Part shown: one piece after another, positions 7,501 to 16,893 of the stretch
Numbering within the stretch: the first letter of the stretch is position 1
Layout of the letters: every line of letters begins with the position of its first letter
Assembly: GCA_002179805.1 (NCBI GenBank)
Contig: NAVB01000633.1
Location: forward strand, 1 to 19,335
Reading direction: 5' to 3'
DNA length: 19,335 nt
From: Acanthamoeba lenticulata
Lineage: Eukaryota; Discosea; Longamoebia; Acanthamoebidae
Translations under genes and position numbers: made by a program
Notes under the pieces: model-generated
What the model was told of the DNA's origin: nothing
The model's input: only the letters and a program-made list of their open reading frames with translations
Database searches by the model: none

Positions 7501-10500
7501 GACCGCACAGCTGACCGAGGCGCAGGCGCAGACCGTTGCCAAGGACGACGAGCTCGAGCAGCTCAAGCGTGAGAAGAGCCAGCTGGAGGAGGACCAGCGG
7601 CTTAAGGCACTCGAGCAGCACGCGCAACTGCAGGCGGCCGAGGCCGAAAAGACCAAGTTGGGCCAACAGCTGGAGTCACTTCACAGCCAGCTCGCCGCGA
7701 AGCTCGCCGAGGAAGTCACGCTGCGGGACAGCCTGCAGGCCCGTATTGACCAACTGGTCGAGAGCGCGGGCGAAGCCGACCAGAAGGTGTCCGAGTTGAC
7801 GGGCCAGCTCGATGGCAAGGTTCGTGAGCGAGACGAGCTCGAAGCCGAACTCCGCGCGGTCAAGTCCCAGCGGGAAGGCGAAGTGGCTCGGCTCTCCGAG
7901 GAACAAAAAGAGCTTGCCACTGCAAACGACAAACTGGCGCAGCAGCTCGCGGACGAGCAGACCAAGGTGGCCGAACTTGTCGGCCAGCTCGAGACGCTGA
8001 AGGGTCAGGAGGACGACTTGTCCAAGCAGGTTGAAGACGAGCGCAACAAGATGGCCGAGCTCGAGCGCAAGCTCGAGGAGGAGCGCAGCAAGGCAGTCAC
8101 AGCTGAACAGCAGCGAGCACAGCTGGAGGCCGAGCTCAACCAGGCGCAGGCCCAGTGGGACGACGAACGAGCCCAGTTGGTCGGAGCACGAGACGGCGCA
8201 GCGACCGACGCCGACAAGCGGGTCCAGGAGCTGCAGGCCCGTCTCGACAAAGCGCTCGAGCAGGTCGAGGCAGAGGCCAGCGCATGCCGGGCCCTGAAGG
8301 ACTCGCTTGAGGCCAACAGCATGGAGCACGAGAAGGTCACCAACGAGCTTCGTCGGCTTCAGGAGGAACGAAACGAGCTTGCCCAGCGCGTGCAGGCTGA
8401 GCTCGACGCGCGAGCCGAGCTCGAAGCCCAACTCAAGGAGCAGCATGCTGTTTTGGAGCGCGATGCGCTGGCGGCTAAGGACGAGCAGCGTCGCATCCAC
8501 GCACAGCTCGAGGCGTGCGAGGCTGAGCTGGCCACGGAGAAGTCAGCTGCCCAGACCCTGCGCGATGAAGTGACAGACCTCAAGCGTAGAACGGAGGAGC
8601 AAGACGAGCTCCTCCAGGCCAGAGACGATCGGCTGGAAGCGCTCGCGGCCAAGGAGGCCCAGAGGAAAAAGGAAGCCGAAGAGCTGCGCCAATTGCTCCA
8701 AGACATGGGCCAGGACGAAGCGGCCATCAACAAGAAGTTCGAGGAGACCGAAACGCAACTGGCCGCCGAGAGAGCCACCGCCACATCTCTGCGCGCCGAG
8801 TTGGAGCAGCTCCAGCGCGAGAAGGAGAGCCAGCTTCAAACGCTGCAGGCCGAGGTGGAGGCTCGCAACGAGGAGCTTGAGACCGTGCGCGGCGACTTGG
8901 AGCATGAGAGCAAGAAGCACGAGGCCCAGAAACAACGAATTGCCGAGCTGAGCCAGTTGCTCAAGGGCATGGAGGAAGACGAGGCGGCCATCAACCAGAA
9001 GCTCGAGGAGACCGAAACGCAACTGACCGCCGAGAGAGCCACCGTCACGTCTCTGCGCGCCGAGTTGGAACGGCTCCAGCGCGAGACTGAAGCACGCCTG
9101 GAAGCCGCCAAAACGCAACTCGAGGAAGCCGAGCAGCGCGTGACGACCCTCACAGCCGAGCTGTCCAAGAAGGACGCTGAGGTCCGCGAGGCCCACACGC
9201 AGCTCAGGCAGGCGGAGGAGGCTCGGATGCGATTGGCCGAGGCGCTCGAGACGGCCCGCGCAGCAGCGGAGGGCGAGATCGACGCGCGCGTGGCGCAGCT
9301 CCAGAGCGCTGTCGACGCCGCGCGGGTGAGCGAGGCACAACTGCGGGCGCAGGCCGAAGCCGCCCAGCGCGAGGCCGAGCAGAAGCTGGAGAGCGCCGTG
9401 GCGGCCGGTGAGGCCCAGTTGGCTGCCGAGAAGGCCAGCCTCGAGGCCCTCCGCGCCGACGTCGAGCGACTCGAGCGCGAGAAGGAGGCGCTGGAGAAGG
9501 GCAAGCAAGAAGAGCTCCAGGCCTTGATTCAGGAGCTCCACAAGCAGACAGGGCTCAATCAGGCACGCGAAGCCAAGGAGGCCATGCGGCAGCGCGAGCT
9601 CGAGGAACTGCGTCAACTCCTCAAGGGCATGGGCGAAGACGAAGCGGCCATCAACCAGAGAATGGAGAACGCCGAGAAGCGCGTGGCGGCTCTCACGGCC
9701 GAGCTGGCCGAGAAGGAGGCCCAGGGCGCCCAGCAGCGGCAAGAGCTCGAGGAGCTGCGCCAGAAGCTCGCCGATATGGGGCAGGAGGCGGTCGCCGTCG
9801 ACCAGAGGCTTGAGGAGGCCGAGCAGCGCGTGGCGGCCCTCACGGCCGAGCTGGCCGAGAAGGAGGCCCAGGGCGCCCAGCAGCTCGAGGAACTGCGCCA
9901 GAAGCTCGGCGAAGTGGAGCAGGAAGCGACGGCCGCCAACCAGAGGATCGAGGAGGCTGAGAAGCGTGTGGCGGCCCTCACGGCCGACTTGGCCGAGAGG
10001 GAGGCTCAGGTCCGCGAGGCTCACGCCCGAGTCGAGGCACTCGAGGCGGCTCGTGTGGGCGAGATCGACATGCGCTTGGCTGAACTCCAGAGCGCTGTCG
10101 ACGCCGCGCGGGAGCGCGAGGCGCAACTGCGGTCACAGGCCGAGGCTGACCAGCGCGAGGCCGAACAAAGGTTGGAGAGCGCCGTGGAGGCGGTCGAGAC
10201 CCAGTTGGCCGCCGAGAGGGCCTCCCTTGAGGCTCTACGAGGCGAAGCTGGGGCGCGTGTGGCCGAGCTCGAGCGCATCAACAAGGAGCTACAGGCACGG
10301 ATCCAAGAGCTCGAGGATGAGGCGACTCGCCGCAGCGAGACTGCACATGCTGAGCTGCAGGCACTCGAGGCCCGACAACAGGCGGCCCTGAGCGAGCTCG
10401 AGCAAAGGATGCGAGCCGATTCGGAACGCAAGACCGCCGGCTTGCGCGACGAATTCGAGCGGGAGTCCGCTGCGCTGGCGGCCGACGCGTCGGCGTGGGC

Positions 10501-11542
10501 AGCCGAGCGCGAAGCCGCGCATCAGAGGCAGAGCGCACAGGACCGGGAGGAGATCGAGCGGCTCCGGGCACAAGCCGAGCTCATGGCGGCCGGCCTTGCC
10601 CAGAGCGAGGAGGCTGTGCGCGCGTTGGCGAACAAGGACAACGAGCTGCGGGCGCTCGAGGCCAGATACCGTGGCGAGACCGCCGAGCTGCAGCAGGCGC
10701 GCGCGCAGCTCGAGGTTGAGCTCGGTCGCCTGCGAGCCGAGGCCGCCGCCGATTTGGAATCGCGCGTAGCCGAGCTCCAGAGCGCCCTCACCACCGCACA
10801 GGAGCAGCACAGCCGCGACACGGAAGAGCTGAGCCGTCGCGCCGACGAGGCCCTGGCGGCCGCACAGGCCCAGCTGGCCACGCAAGACGCTGCCCACCGT
10901 GAGGAACTGGCGAGCCTGCGGACGCGGGCCGAGAGCGCCGCTCGCGCTGCCGAAGAGGCCCAGGCCGCGCTGGCCACCAAGGACAACGAGCTGCTGGTTC
11001 TCGACTCCCGCCATCGGGAGGAGGCCGCCGAGCTGCTGCAGCAGGCCCTTGCACAAGCCGGCGCCGAGTTTGAGCGCTCCAAGGCCGAGGCCCAGCAGCG
11101 CCTTCGCCAGCAGCTCGCCGAGCGCGAGCAAGCCATGGAGGCCGAGCACCGCGAATGGGCGCAGCGACGAGCTCATCTCGAGGCCACCATCGAGCGGCTC
11201 CAGCGCGCCCTGGACGCCATGCCGACGCCGGCGCCAAGCGACAACGGCCAGGACGAGGAGGTGCTCGAGCAGCTGCGACGACGAGTGGAGGAGCTCGAGG
11301 CCGAGCTGGCGCGGCAACGACAAGCGGAGGAGGAGAGCGAGGCCAAACGGCTCGCGCTGGACCTGCGTCAGATGCAGTTCCTGTCGCGCCAGGCACAGCT
11401 GCAGCGCGCCGGCCAGGCGAGCACCGACGACAACCGAACTGTCTTGTTCCAGTGGCTGGCGGTGTTGGTGGCCGTGTTGGCCGTGGCCGTCTTCGTGGGA
11501 CAGGCACACGACATTGTCCGACCACTGCTGGTGCCCACCTGA
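3535..11542 (+). CDS. Giant pseudokinase/tandem-CH/coiled-coil protein with KASH-like membrane tail (nesprin/interaptin-like)
   Basis: Proposed exons: 3535-3609, 3668-3771, 3832-3895, 3949-4010, 4070-4165, 4209-4264, 4319-4390, 4452-4750, 4803-4877, 4936-5012, 5065-5153, 5209-5292, 5347-5438, 5496-5582, 5636-5698, 5788-5883, 5974-6025, 6081-11542. All phases agree, giving about 2334 residues. Order: degenerate kinase N-lobe and aE-aF (~1-200); Ser/Arg linker; CH1 (~277-385); CH2 (~389-495); kinase aG-aI piece (~506-550); basic Lys-rich hinge; coiled coil (~637-2300); one membrane span (~2301-2320); tail GQAHDIVRPLLVPT. Tandem CH domains of this type bind F-actin. The tail ending fits a KASH peptide, so I infer a linker from actin to the nuclear envelope. 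Golgi or ER tail anchoring is the main alternative. Intron 15 (5699-5787) has a GC donor. The last exon is 5.46 kb, while the first ~2.5 kb holds 17 introns. Confidence 0.8.
4803..5883 (+). other. Tandem calponin-homology (actin-binding) unit
   Basis: Exons 9-16 encode two CH domains like those of a-actinin, spectrin and filamin. CH1 shows AFTAWLNSYLKKRNLHINDL, DGTLLNHFLEIV, KVQMLENLHTGINFINNELN and DIYEGNYKLILSMIWHLL. CH2 shows SLSEGILAWVSRQSEAWGIA, FRDGTALAAIIHAYNPALIN, LTLAEEHLNVPKLLSEADL and DERAIQLYVSLFV. The exons and introns here are noticeably richer in A+T than the coiled-coil exon or the edge copies. Confidence 0.9.
5998..6183 (+). other. Last part of the split pseudokinase domain (aG-aI)
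   Basis: After CH2 the spliced sequence (5974-6025 joined to 6081 onward) reads GYTLRIPPDCPSQLLELAKH, then CCRAEPEERPSLSQVLRQL. This fits the end of TKL/tyrosine-like kinase domains (IPxxCPxxLxxLxxxCW..xPxxRPSFxxIL), including the conserved RPS arginine. The upstream part of the same kinase fold precedes the CH domains, so the fold is interrupted by them. Confidence 0.75.
8660..9990 (+). repeat. Five degenerate repeats within the coiled coil around a Gly-Met-Gly-(E/Q)-Asp-Glu-Ala-Ala-Ile-Asn motif
   Basis: Motif copies encode LLQDMGQDEAAINKKFEE (~8695), LLKGMEEDEAAINQKLEE (~8957), LLKGMGEDEAAINQRMEN (~9617), KLADMGQEAVAVDQRLEE (~9765) and KLGEVEQEATAANQRIEE (~9902). They are followed by related segments such as RVAALTAELAEKEAQGAQQ. 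A second duplicated block (QSAVDAAR through ASLEALR) lies at ~9295-9470 and ~10085-10250. Glycines at the motif centre would break a continuous helix. Confidence 0.8.
11438..11539 (+). other. C-terminal membrane span and KASH-like tail of the giant protein
   Basis: The last 34 residues hold a hydrophobic span (TVLFQWLAVLVAVLAVAVFV) and a tail of 14 residues ending LVPT. There is no further hydrophobic segment, so the protein is tail-anchored with its bulk in the cytosol. Known KASH peptides end in a C-terminal proline motif: PPPX in animals, hydrophobic-VPT in plant WIP/SINE-type proteins. The LVPT ending fits the second form. Confidence 0.65.
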
Positions 11543-11782
11543 ACCAGGCCTGATAAATGTCCCAACATCGATGAGCAAGTCCCTTTTTTCTGGTTTATTG
11601 GTTTTATCAATTCATCATCGGTGCCATTGTCATCATTGTGAGGCGAATGCGCACCAGAAGTATTGCTTCTCAGGGCTCCATCAACTGGAACCGCATCCAA
11701 CTTCTTCTTAGGATGAAATGTTGAAGTGTTAAATAAATAGAAGCATTTTGTACAGAAAGGCGTGAGCAACTGCATCAGCCCA
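11543..11782. promoter_or_regulatory. Shared 3' region of convergent genes with AATAAA at 11732-11737
   Basis: This 240-base gap lies between the stop of the plus-strand giant gene and the stop of the minus-strand Rac-like pseudogene. AATAAA on the plus strand, ~190 bases after the giant gene's stop, is a likely polyadenylation signal. It is only ~46 bases from the Rac-like stop, so transcripts from the two strands may overlap. I see nothing else. Confidence 0.45.
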
Positions 11783-12389
11783 TCAGAAGAGAGAGCACTT
11801 CCCCTTCTTGTCCTCCTTCTTCATCACGGGCGGTGGGTTGAGCACCACGCGGATGGCTTCGTCAAACGTTTCATCCCCAATCGCGTGCACGCCGAGCACT
11901 CGATGTACTTGTAGGCGCCGATCTCCTTCGCCAGTCGGTCGCCCTGATTCGTTTGGATGGGCTGCATGCGCTTGTCAGCGAGCCTCGCGATCGTGTCGTC
12001 GTTGCGCAGGTCGACCTTGGTGCCAATGAAGACCTTAAGCGTCGTTGGGCTGTGGTGCATGATCTCGGCGTTCCACTTGTTGCGGGCGTTCTTGTAGGAC
12101 GAGGGCGAGACGACAGAGAAGCAGATGAGGAAGACATCCGTTTGAGGATAGGAGAGCGGCCGGAGGTGGTCGTAGTCGTCCTGGCACGTTGGCCACAGGC
12201 ACAGGTTGATATCGCCCGGTTGTCCACCATCACGTTGAAGGTGTAATCGCAATACTCAAAGGTGGTAGGGAAGGAGTTGGTGGTGTAGGAGATGAGGAGG
12301 CACGTCTTGCCCACGCCATCGTCGCCAACCACTACGCACTTGATTGCATATTGAGTATGCGTTTGTTGCTTGTTCATGCAGCCGCACAT
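11783..12389 (-). pseudogene. Broken Rac/Rho-family small GTPase
   Basis: Read on the minus strand, the start [13 protein letters not shown] leads into a Rac-like G domain. The P-loop is intact ([20 protein letters not shown]), and [27 protein letters not shown] and ECSACT follow. The C-terminus is basic and ends CSLF, a CAAX box. The frame breaks twice: near 12214 (just after VMVDN) and in the CCCC run at 11875-11878 (minus strand GGGG). Each looks like one lost base, and no GT-AG intron explains either. In addition the switch II motif DTAGQ has become PTCQ, and the switch I/effector loop is shortened and altered. Sequencing error could explain the two indels but not these losses, so I call a pseudogene, with a divergent live gene as the alternative. 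Intact Rac proteins regulate actin. Confidence 0.75.
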
Positions 12390-12816
12390 TTTCCATTATT
12401 TTTATATTTAACTTTGCTTTGGAGATGAGGAAAATTATATTCTATAATAATCAATGACAACAAGCCCATTTCCTGCTCTTTTTTCTTTCTTAATTCATTA
12501 TATTCTTGTTTATCTTGATTTAGCTGGCCGCGTTGTCAGGGCAAGGCTGCTCGATCCTTTCTCAATTAACCTGGTAAGCTCCACCTATTTCTTCGGCATA
12601 ATCTGCCAGCGCATCTTTCGCACGTTTTTGGGCACAAGCCCTTTCTTGTTTGTTCGTTCCTGAACCGGCTGGAATAGGACTATTGCTTCTCCCACGCTCT
12701 TTCCACCGAACCCATAAAAACGCAGAAGTCACCACTATTTACCACGAAAGTTGTCCCGCAGAAGACGTAGCAGTCAACCGGCTTGAAGAAACAGACAGAC
12801 AGACAACCACGCCAGC
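12390..12816. promoter_or_regulatory. Divergent intergenic region upstream of the second coiled-coil gene
   Basis: These 427 bases lie between two divergent starts. The left ~110 bases are A+T-rich (12393-12510). CATAAAAA at 12713-12720, ~100 bases before the plus-strand ATG, is a possible TATA-like element. A short GACA repeat (12792-12804) lies in the presumed 5' leader. I found no tRNA or other gene here. Confidence 0.4.
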
Positions 12817-15800
12817 ATGAATAATAAGGCGGCCTTCTTGTCCGAGCTCCAGATGAAGCTCGGCAAGCCGCAGCGTCGCGAGGCGTCCACTGGTACCACA
12901 TCCGACAACAGCAAAGGAGCACTGGGGGGGGGGCGTTTTGTGCTCACACTTGCGGTTGGCAGGCGAGCACACCACGCAGCCCGAGGCCGAGGCCCAGCCC
13001 GAAGGTTCCCCCGACGCTGAGACGCAGCCCGAGCACACAACTTCGCCGCCTACAACCACGACCAGCGGCGGGAGGCTCGTGGGACCGAACAAGGCGCGGT
13101 CGCAGGGACCCCTGCGGCGACGGCCCTCCACGATGCTGTCGATGCGGGCCGAAGTGGAGGATCTCAAGCAGCGCCTCGCCCAAGCCACTGCTTCGTCGCA
13201 GCAGCGCAAGCAGCAGCCGCAGGGCGGGCACGACAGCGACGAAGACGATAACGACAACAACGAGAACGAGAAAGGCGCTGTCGAGGCCAGGCTGCAAGAG
13301 CTGCAGACTCAGCTGGTCGAGGCCCAGGCGGCCAAGGAGGCAGCGCAGGCCGAGAAATCGGAGCTTGCGCAGCGCGTGCAGGCGCTTGAGAAGGCCGCCC
13401 AAGCTGAGACCGAGCTACAGGCCCGCATTGCCGCGTTGGAAGCCGAGAAGGATGCCTGGGAGCAGGAGAAGGAGCAGGACAAGATCCTCTACCAGGAGCA
13501 GGTCGACGAGGCTCAGCGCCAGGCCGAGCGGGCGGCTCGAGATGCCCAAGCCAAGGCCGAGGAGCTCGAATCCGTCCGTACGCAGCTCGACACCGAGCGC
13601 AATGCCCGCCAAGAGCAGGCTCAGCTGCTCGAGCGTGAGAAGGCCGATGCGGGGGCTGAGGACGAGCTGCGTGCCCGAATTGGGCAGCTCGAGGACGAAC
13701 ACCGCCAGGCCCGGGCCCAATGGGACCAAGAACTGGCCGCCCAGCGCACGGCCCACAGCGAGCTCGAGGCCGAGAAGAGCAAGCTCGGCGAACGTTTAGA
13801 GTCACTCGAACGCGAGGCGGCGGACGCGCGGACAAGCGCGGAGGCCGCGGCCGCCGAGCTGCAGCGCATCCAGCAGCAGGCTGACGAGGCACGAGCGGCG
13901 CTCGACGCCGAGAAGGCGGCGCGAGCTGCCGAGGGCAAGGCTCGCGACGAGCAGGCCCAGCAGCTGCGCGAGCTCGAGGCCGGCAAGGCCGAGCTGGAGC
14001 AGCGCGTCGAGGAGTTGCAGAAGCGCGAACCAGCTGCCGAGGCCGGTGCCGAGCTGCAGGCACGCATTGAGGAGCTCGAGGCCGCGCAGACCCAGTGGGC
14101 GGACGAAAAGGCCCAGCTCGAGGCGCAGCTCAAGGCACAGGCCGAGCGCGAGCAGGACGCGGCCTCCAAACAGAAGGCGCGCGAAGAGGAGCTGGAGGCC
14201 GCACGGGTGGCCCTGGCCCAGCAGGTGGAGAGGCTCGAGCGCGAGCAGGCCGACAAGGAGACCGAGGCGAAGCTGCGCATCGAGCAGCTCGAGGCCGAGC
14301 AGGCCAAGTGGGCGGACGACAAGACGAGGCTCGAGGAGCAACTTAAGGAGAAGAGCGACGAGGCCGAGCGCGAGCGTCAGGCGGCGCAACAGGCGCGCCA
14401 AGAGGCCGAAGAAGAAGTGCAAACTGCGGCTAAGGCCGATCAGGAGGCGCGCCAAGAAGCTGAACGTGCGCGAGATGAGGCCGAGCGCGTGCGAGACGAG
14501 CTGGCCCAGAAATTGGAGGCGCTCCAGCGTGAGCAGGCCGGCACAGAGTCTCAGGTTTCGCGCATTGAGGAGCTCGAGGCGGCGCAAGCCCAGTGGGCAG
14601 CAGAAAAGGCCCAGCTTGAAAAGCAGCTCGAGGCTGAGCGCGAGCGCAAAGCGGAGCAACAAGAGGAAGCTGAAGACCTCAAGACCGAACGCGAGGCGCG
14701 CCAAGAGGCCGAGCGCGTGCGAGACGAGCTGGCCCAGAAACTGGAGATGCTCCAGCGCGAGCAGCAGGGCAGCATCGAGGAGCTGGAGAAGCAGAAGGAA
14801 GAGGCCGAGCGTGAGCGTGATGCCGCGCGGGCTCACGCCGAAGACCTCAAGGCCGAGCAGGAGGCGCGTCAAGAGGCTGAACGTGCGCGAGACGAGGCCG
14901 AGCGGGAGCGAGACGAGTTGGCCCAGCGGCTTGAAGCGCTCGAGCGCGAGGAGACCAGCAGGGAAGGCGAGCAGGCCAACAAGGAGGAGGCTGAGACTGA
15001 GCTGCAAGCACAGATTGAGCAGCTCAAGGCCGAGCAAGCCCAGTGGGCGGATGAAAAGGCCGAGCTCGAGAAGCAGCGCGAGGAGGCCGAACGCGAGCAA
15101 AAGACGGCACAAGAGGCGCTCGAGGCGGCGCGAGCCCAGGCTGCAGGCCTGCAGGCCGAGCAGGAGGCCCGCCAAGCGGCTGAACGTTCACGGGACGAGG
15201 CCGAGCGCGCGCGAGATGAGCTGGCTCGGAAGCTCGAGGCGTTCGAGGCCGAACAGGCCGGCACGGAGGCCGAGACGGAGCTGCGAGCGCGCATCGAGGA
15301 GCTCGAAGCTGAGCAGACCCAGTGGGCACAAGAAAAAGCTCAGCTTGAGGCCGAGAAGGCAGCGGCCGAGCAGCTCAAGCTCGAGCGAGATGAGCTCGCC
15401 CAGCAACTCGAAATGCTCCAGCACGAGAAGGTCAGCACGCGAGACGAGCAGGAGGCCGCGATTGCCTTGCGTGCGCGCATCGAGCAGCTCGAAGCTGAGC
15501 AGACCCAGTGGGCGGAGGAGAAGGCGCGGCTCGAGGAGGCTCAGCGGACCGACGATGAAAACGACGACGCTCAACGCCAAGAGCGTTCTCAACTCGAGCA
15601 GGAACGCAACACCGCAGTCGAGGCGCTCGAGGCCGAGCAAAAGGCGCGCCAAGAGGCCCAGCGCGAGCTCGAGTCTGTGCGCGAGACGTTGGCCGCTGAG
15701 CGCAACGCTCGAGAAGAGCACGCCCAGCAGCTCAGGCACGACAACGAGAGCCGTGTCAAGCGCCTCGAAGAGGAGAAGGCCGATCTCCAGCGCCAGCTCG

Positions 15801-16765
15801 ACACATTGGAGAACAAGGGACGCGAGGGGAAGGATGACGATGATGATGATGAAGCCCAAGAGCAGCAGAAGCAGCTTGCCGCAGCCAACGACGAGCTCCG
15901 GAGCCAAGTCGAGGCCCTCCAGCAAAGAGCCGACGACGCAGATCAGAAGCTGCAAGCAGCGTTGGACGGGCAGCAGCGCACCGAGCAGCAACTGGCCCAT
16001 CTGCACGCCGAAGCCGAGGAGCGGACCAAGAGCGCGGCTGCTGCCATCGATGGCGAGGAGAAGGCGACAAAGGCGCGGGAGGAGCTCGAGCGTGAGGTGG
16101 CTCAGCTGAAGGAGCAGTTGGCGCACGAGACCGAACGGGTCAAGCAGCTCGAGGGCGAGCAAGTTGACGAGGGCGAGAAAGTGGCCGAGCTGCAGCGCAA
16201 GGTGGGCGAGCAGATCGAGGAGTCGCTGCGGGCATGCCAAGAGCAGGCCGAGCAGCGCGAGCGCGAACTGGCGGCCGAGCACGAGCGCGTCCTTCACGAC
16301 CTGCACGAGAAGCAGCGACAGGACGCCCAACAGGTCGATGGACTGCAGACCACGATCGAGCAGCTGCGGCGCGCCCTCGCCGACGCCATCGGGAAGGCCA
16401 AGGTCACCGAGGACGACGAGCAGGCACTGGAGAATGAACGGCTGCAGCAGCGCGTGCGCCAACTGGAGGTCCAGCTGGCGCGCAAGACTGAAGAGCTGCG
16501 ACTACAACCACAGCAGCGGAAGGAGAAGAGAGAAGACGAGGTGAAGAAGCTTGCGAGCGACATCCGCCAGCTGTGCGACCTCTCGCGCCAGGTTCAGCTG
16601 TTCCGCGCCACCGAAGTCGACGGCACGCGCAGCAGGCACGGCGGCAGCGGCAGTTCCAACGTTGGACCCTTCCTGCTCTGGTCGGCGTTGCTGGTGGCCG
16701 TATTGGCGGTGGCTGTCCTCGTGTTCAACGCTGACTTTGTCAAATCTTGGGGGGTGCCCTCGTGA
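12817..16765 (+). CDS. Coiled-coil tail-anchored protein with KASH-like C-terminus (paralogue of the giant protein's tail)
   Basis: Two exons, 12817-12892 and 12963-16765, are joined through a 70-nt GT-AG intron containing a run of ten G. They join in phase to give ~1292 residues. The N-terminus (NNKAAFLSELQMKLGKPQ) is a short amphipathic helix, vaguely WH2-like. A Thr/Pro/Glu-rich stretch follows (~27-65), then coiled coil from ~80 to ~1215 rich in A, E, Q, K and R. One membrane span is at ~1261-1280 (PFLLWSALLVAVLAVAVLVF) with a 12-residue tail ending GVPS. The membrane end matches the upstream giant gene: LASDIRQLCDLSRQVQLFRA against LALDLRQMQFLSRQAQLQRA, and both spans contain LVAVLAVAV. 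No CH or kinase part is present. It is probably a tail-anchored spacer or linker at the nuclear envelope or ER, location inferred. Confidence 0.85.
13420..15560 (+). repeat. Tryptophan-bearing coiled-coil repeats (RIEELEAEQxQWAxEKAxLE)
   Basis: At least six close copies of a module around QW have Trp codons at 14096, 14309, 14594, 15044, 15323 and 15509. Looser copies occur upstream (ARIAALEAEKDAWEQEKEQ; QARAQWDQELAAQR). They alternate with modules of the form RDEAERxRDELAQKLEALQ. Spacing is irregular (183-450 bases), suggesting repeated unequal duplication followed by divergence while the Trp was kept. Confidence 0.8.
16667..16762 (+). other. C-terminal membrane span and KASH-like tail of the second coiled-coil protein
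   Basis: The last 32 residues are a 20-residue hydrophobic span and the tail NADFVKSWGVPS. The penultimate proline and final small residue resemble hydrophobic-VPT KASH ends, but Ser replaces Thr and Gly precedes VPS, so the match is weaker than in the upstream gene. Confidence 0.5.
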
Positions 16766-16883
16766 CAACAACACGCATCCTTAAGTACCCAAAGAAGTGT
16801 GTTCATGAAAGGGGAGGAGAACGCTCTGCAGGTCAAAAGGAAGTAGGAGAGGAAGGAAGGAAGAAAGAAAAGAATGGAGGAGG

Positions 16884-16888
16884 AAAAA
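16884..16888 (-). terminator. RNA polymerase III T5 terminator of the 5S gene
   Basis: On the minus strand, five consecutive T begin six bases after the 3' end of the 5S sequence. A short T run just past the mature end is the normal Pol III stop. Confidence 0.8.
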
Positions 16889-16893
16889 GGAGA

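Noticed and set aside
8957..9650. True annexin repeats
   Set aside because: Only about ten residues resemble the annexin loop. The four-helix repeat of ~70 residues is absent and the context is heptad coiled coil.
8543..10126. Long minus-strand open frame of 527 codons opposite the coiled coil (similar ones at 10289-11578, 13802-15175 and 15188-16462)
   Set aside because: They are Leu/Ala/Ser-rich mirror products of GAG/CTC-rich coiled-coil codons, with no motifs, splice logic or homology. The plus-strand frame has heptads, repeats and a membrane end.
6440..11400. Myosin-II tail, SMC or kinesin identity for the long coiled coil
   Set aside because: There is no motor or ATPase head, and the rod ends in a membrane span. 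Similarity to such rods is compositional.
12200..12220. An intron to explain the first frame break of the Rac-like gene
   Set aside because: No GT donor and AG acceptor fit, and the break is only one or two bases.
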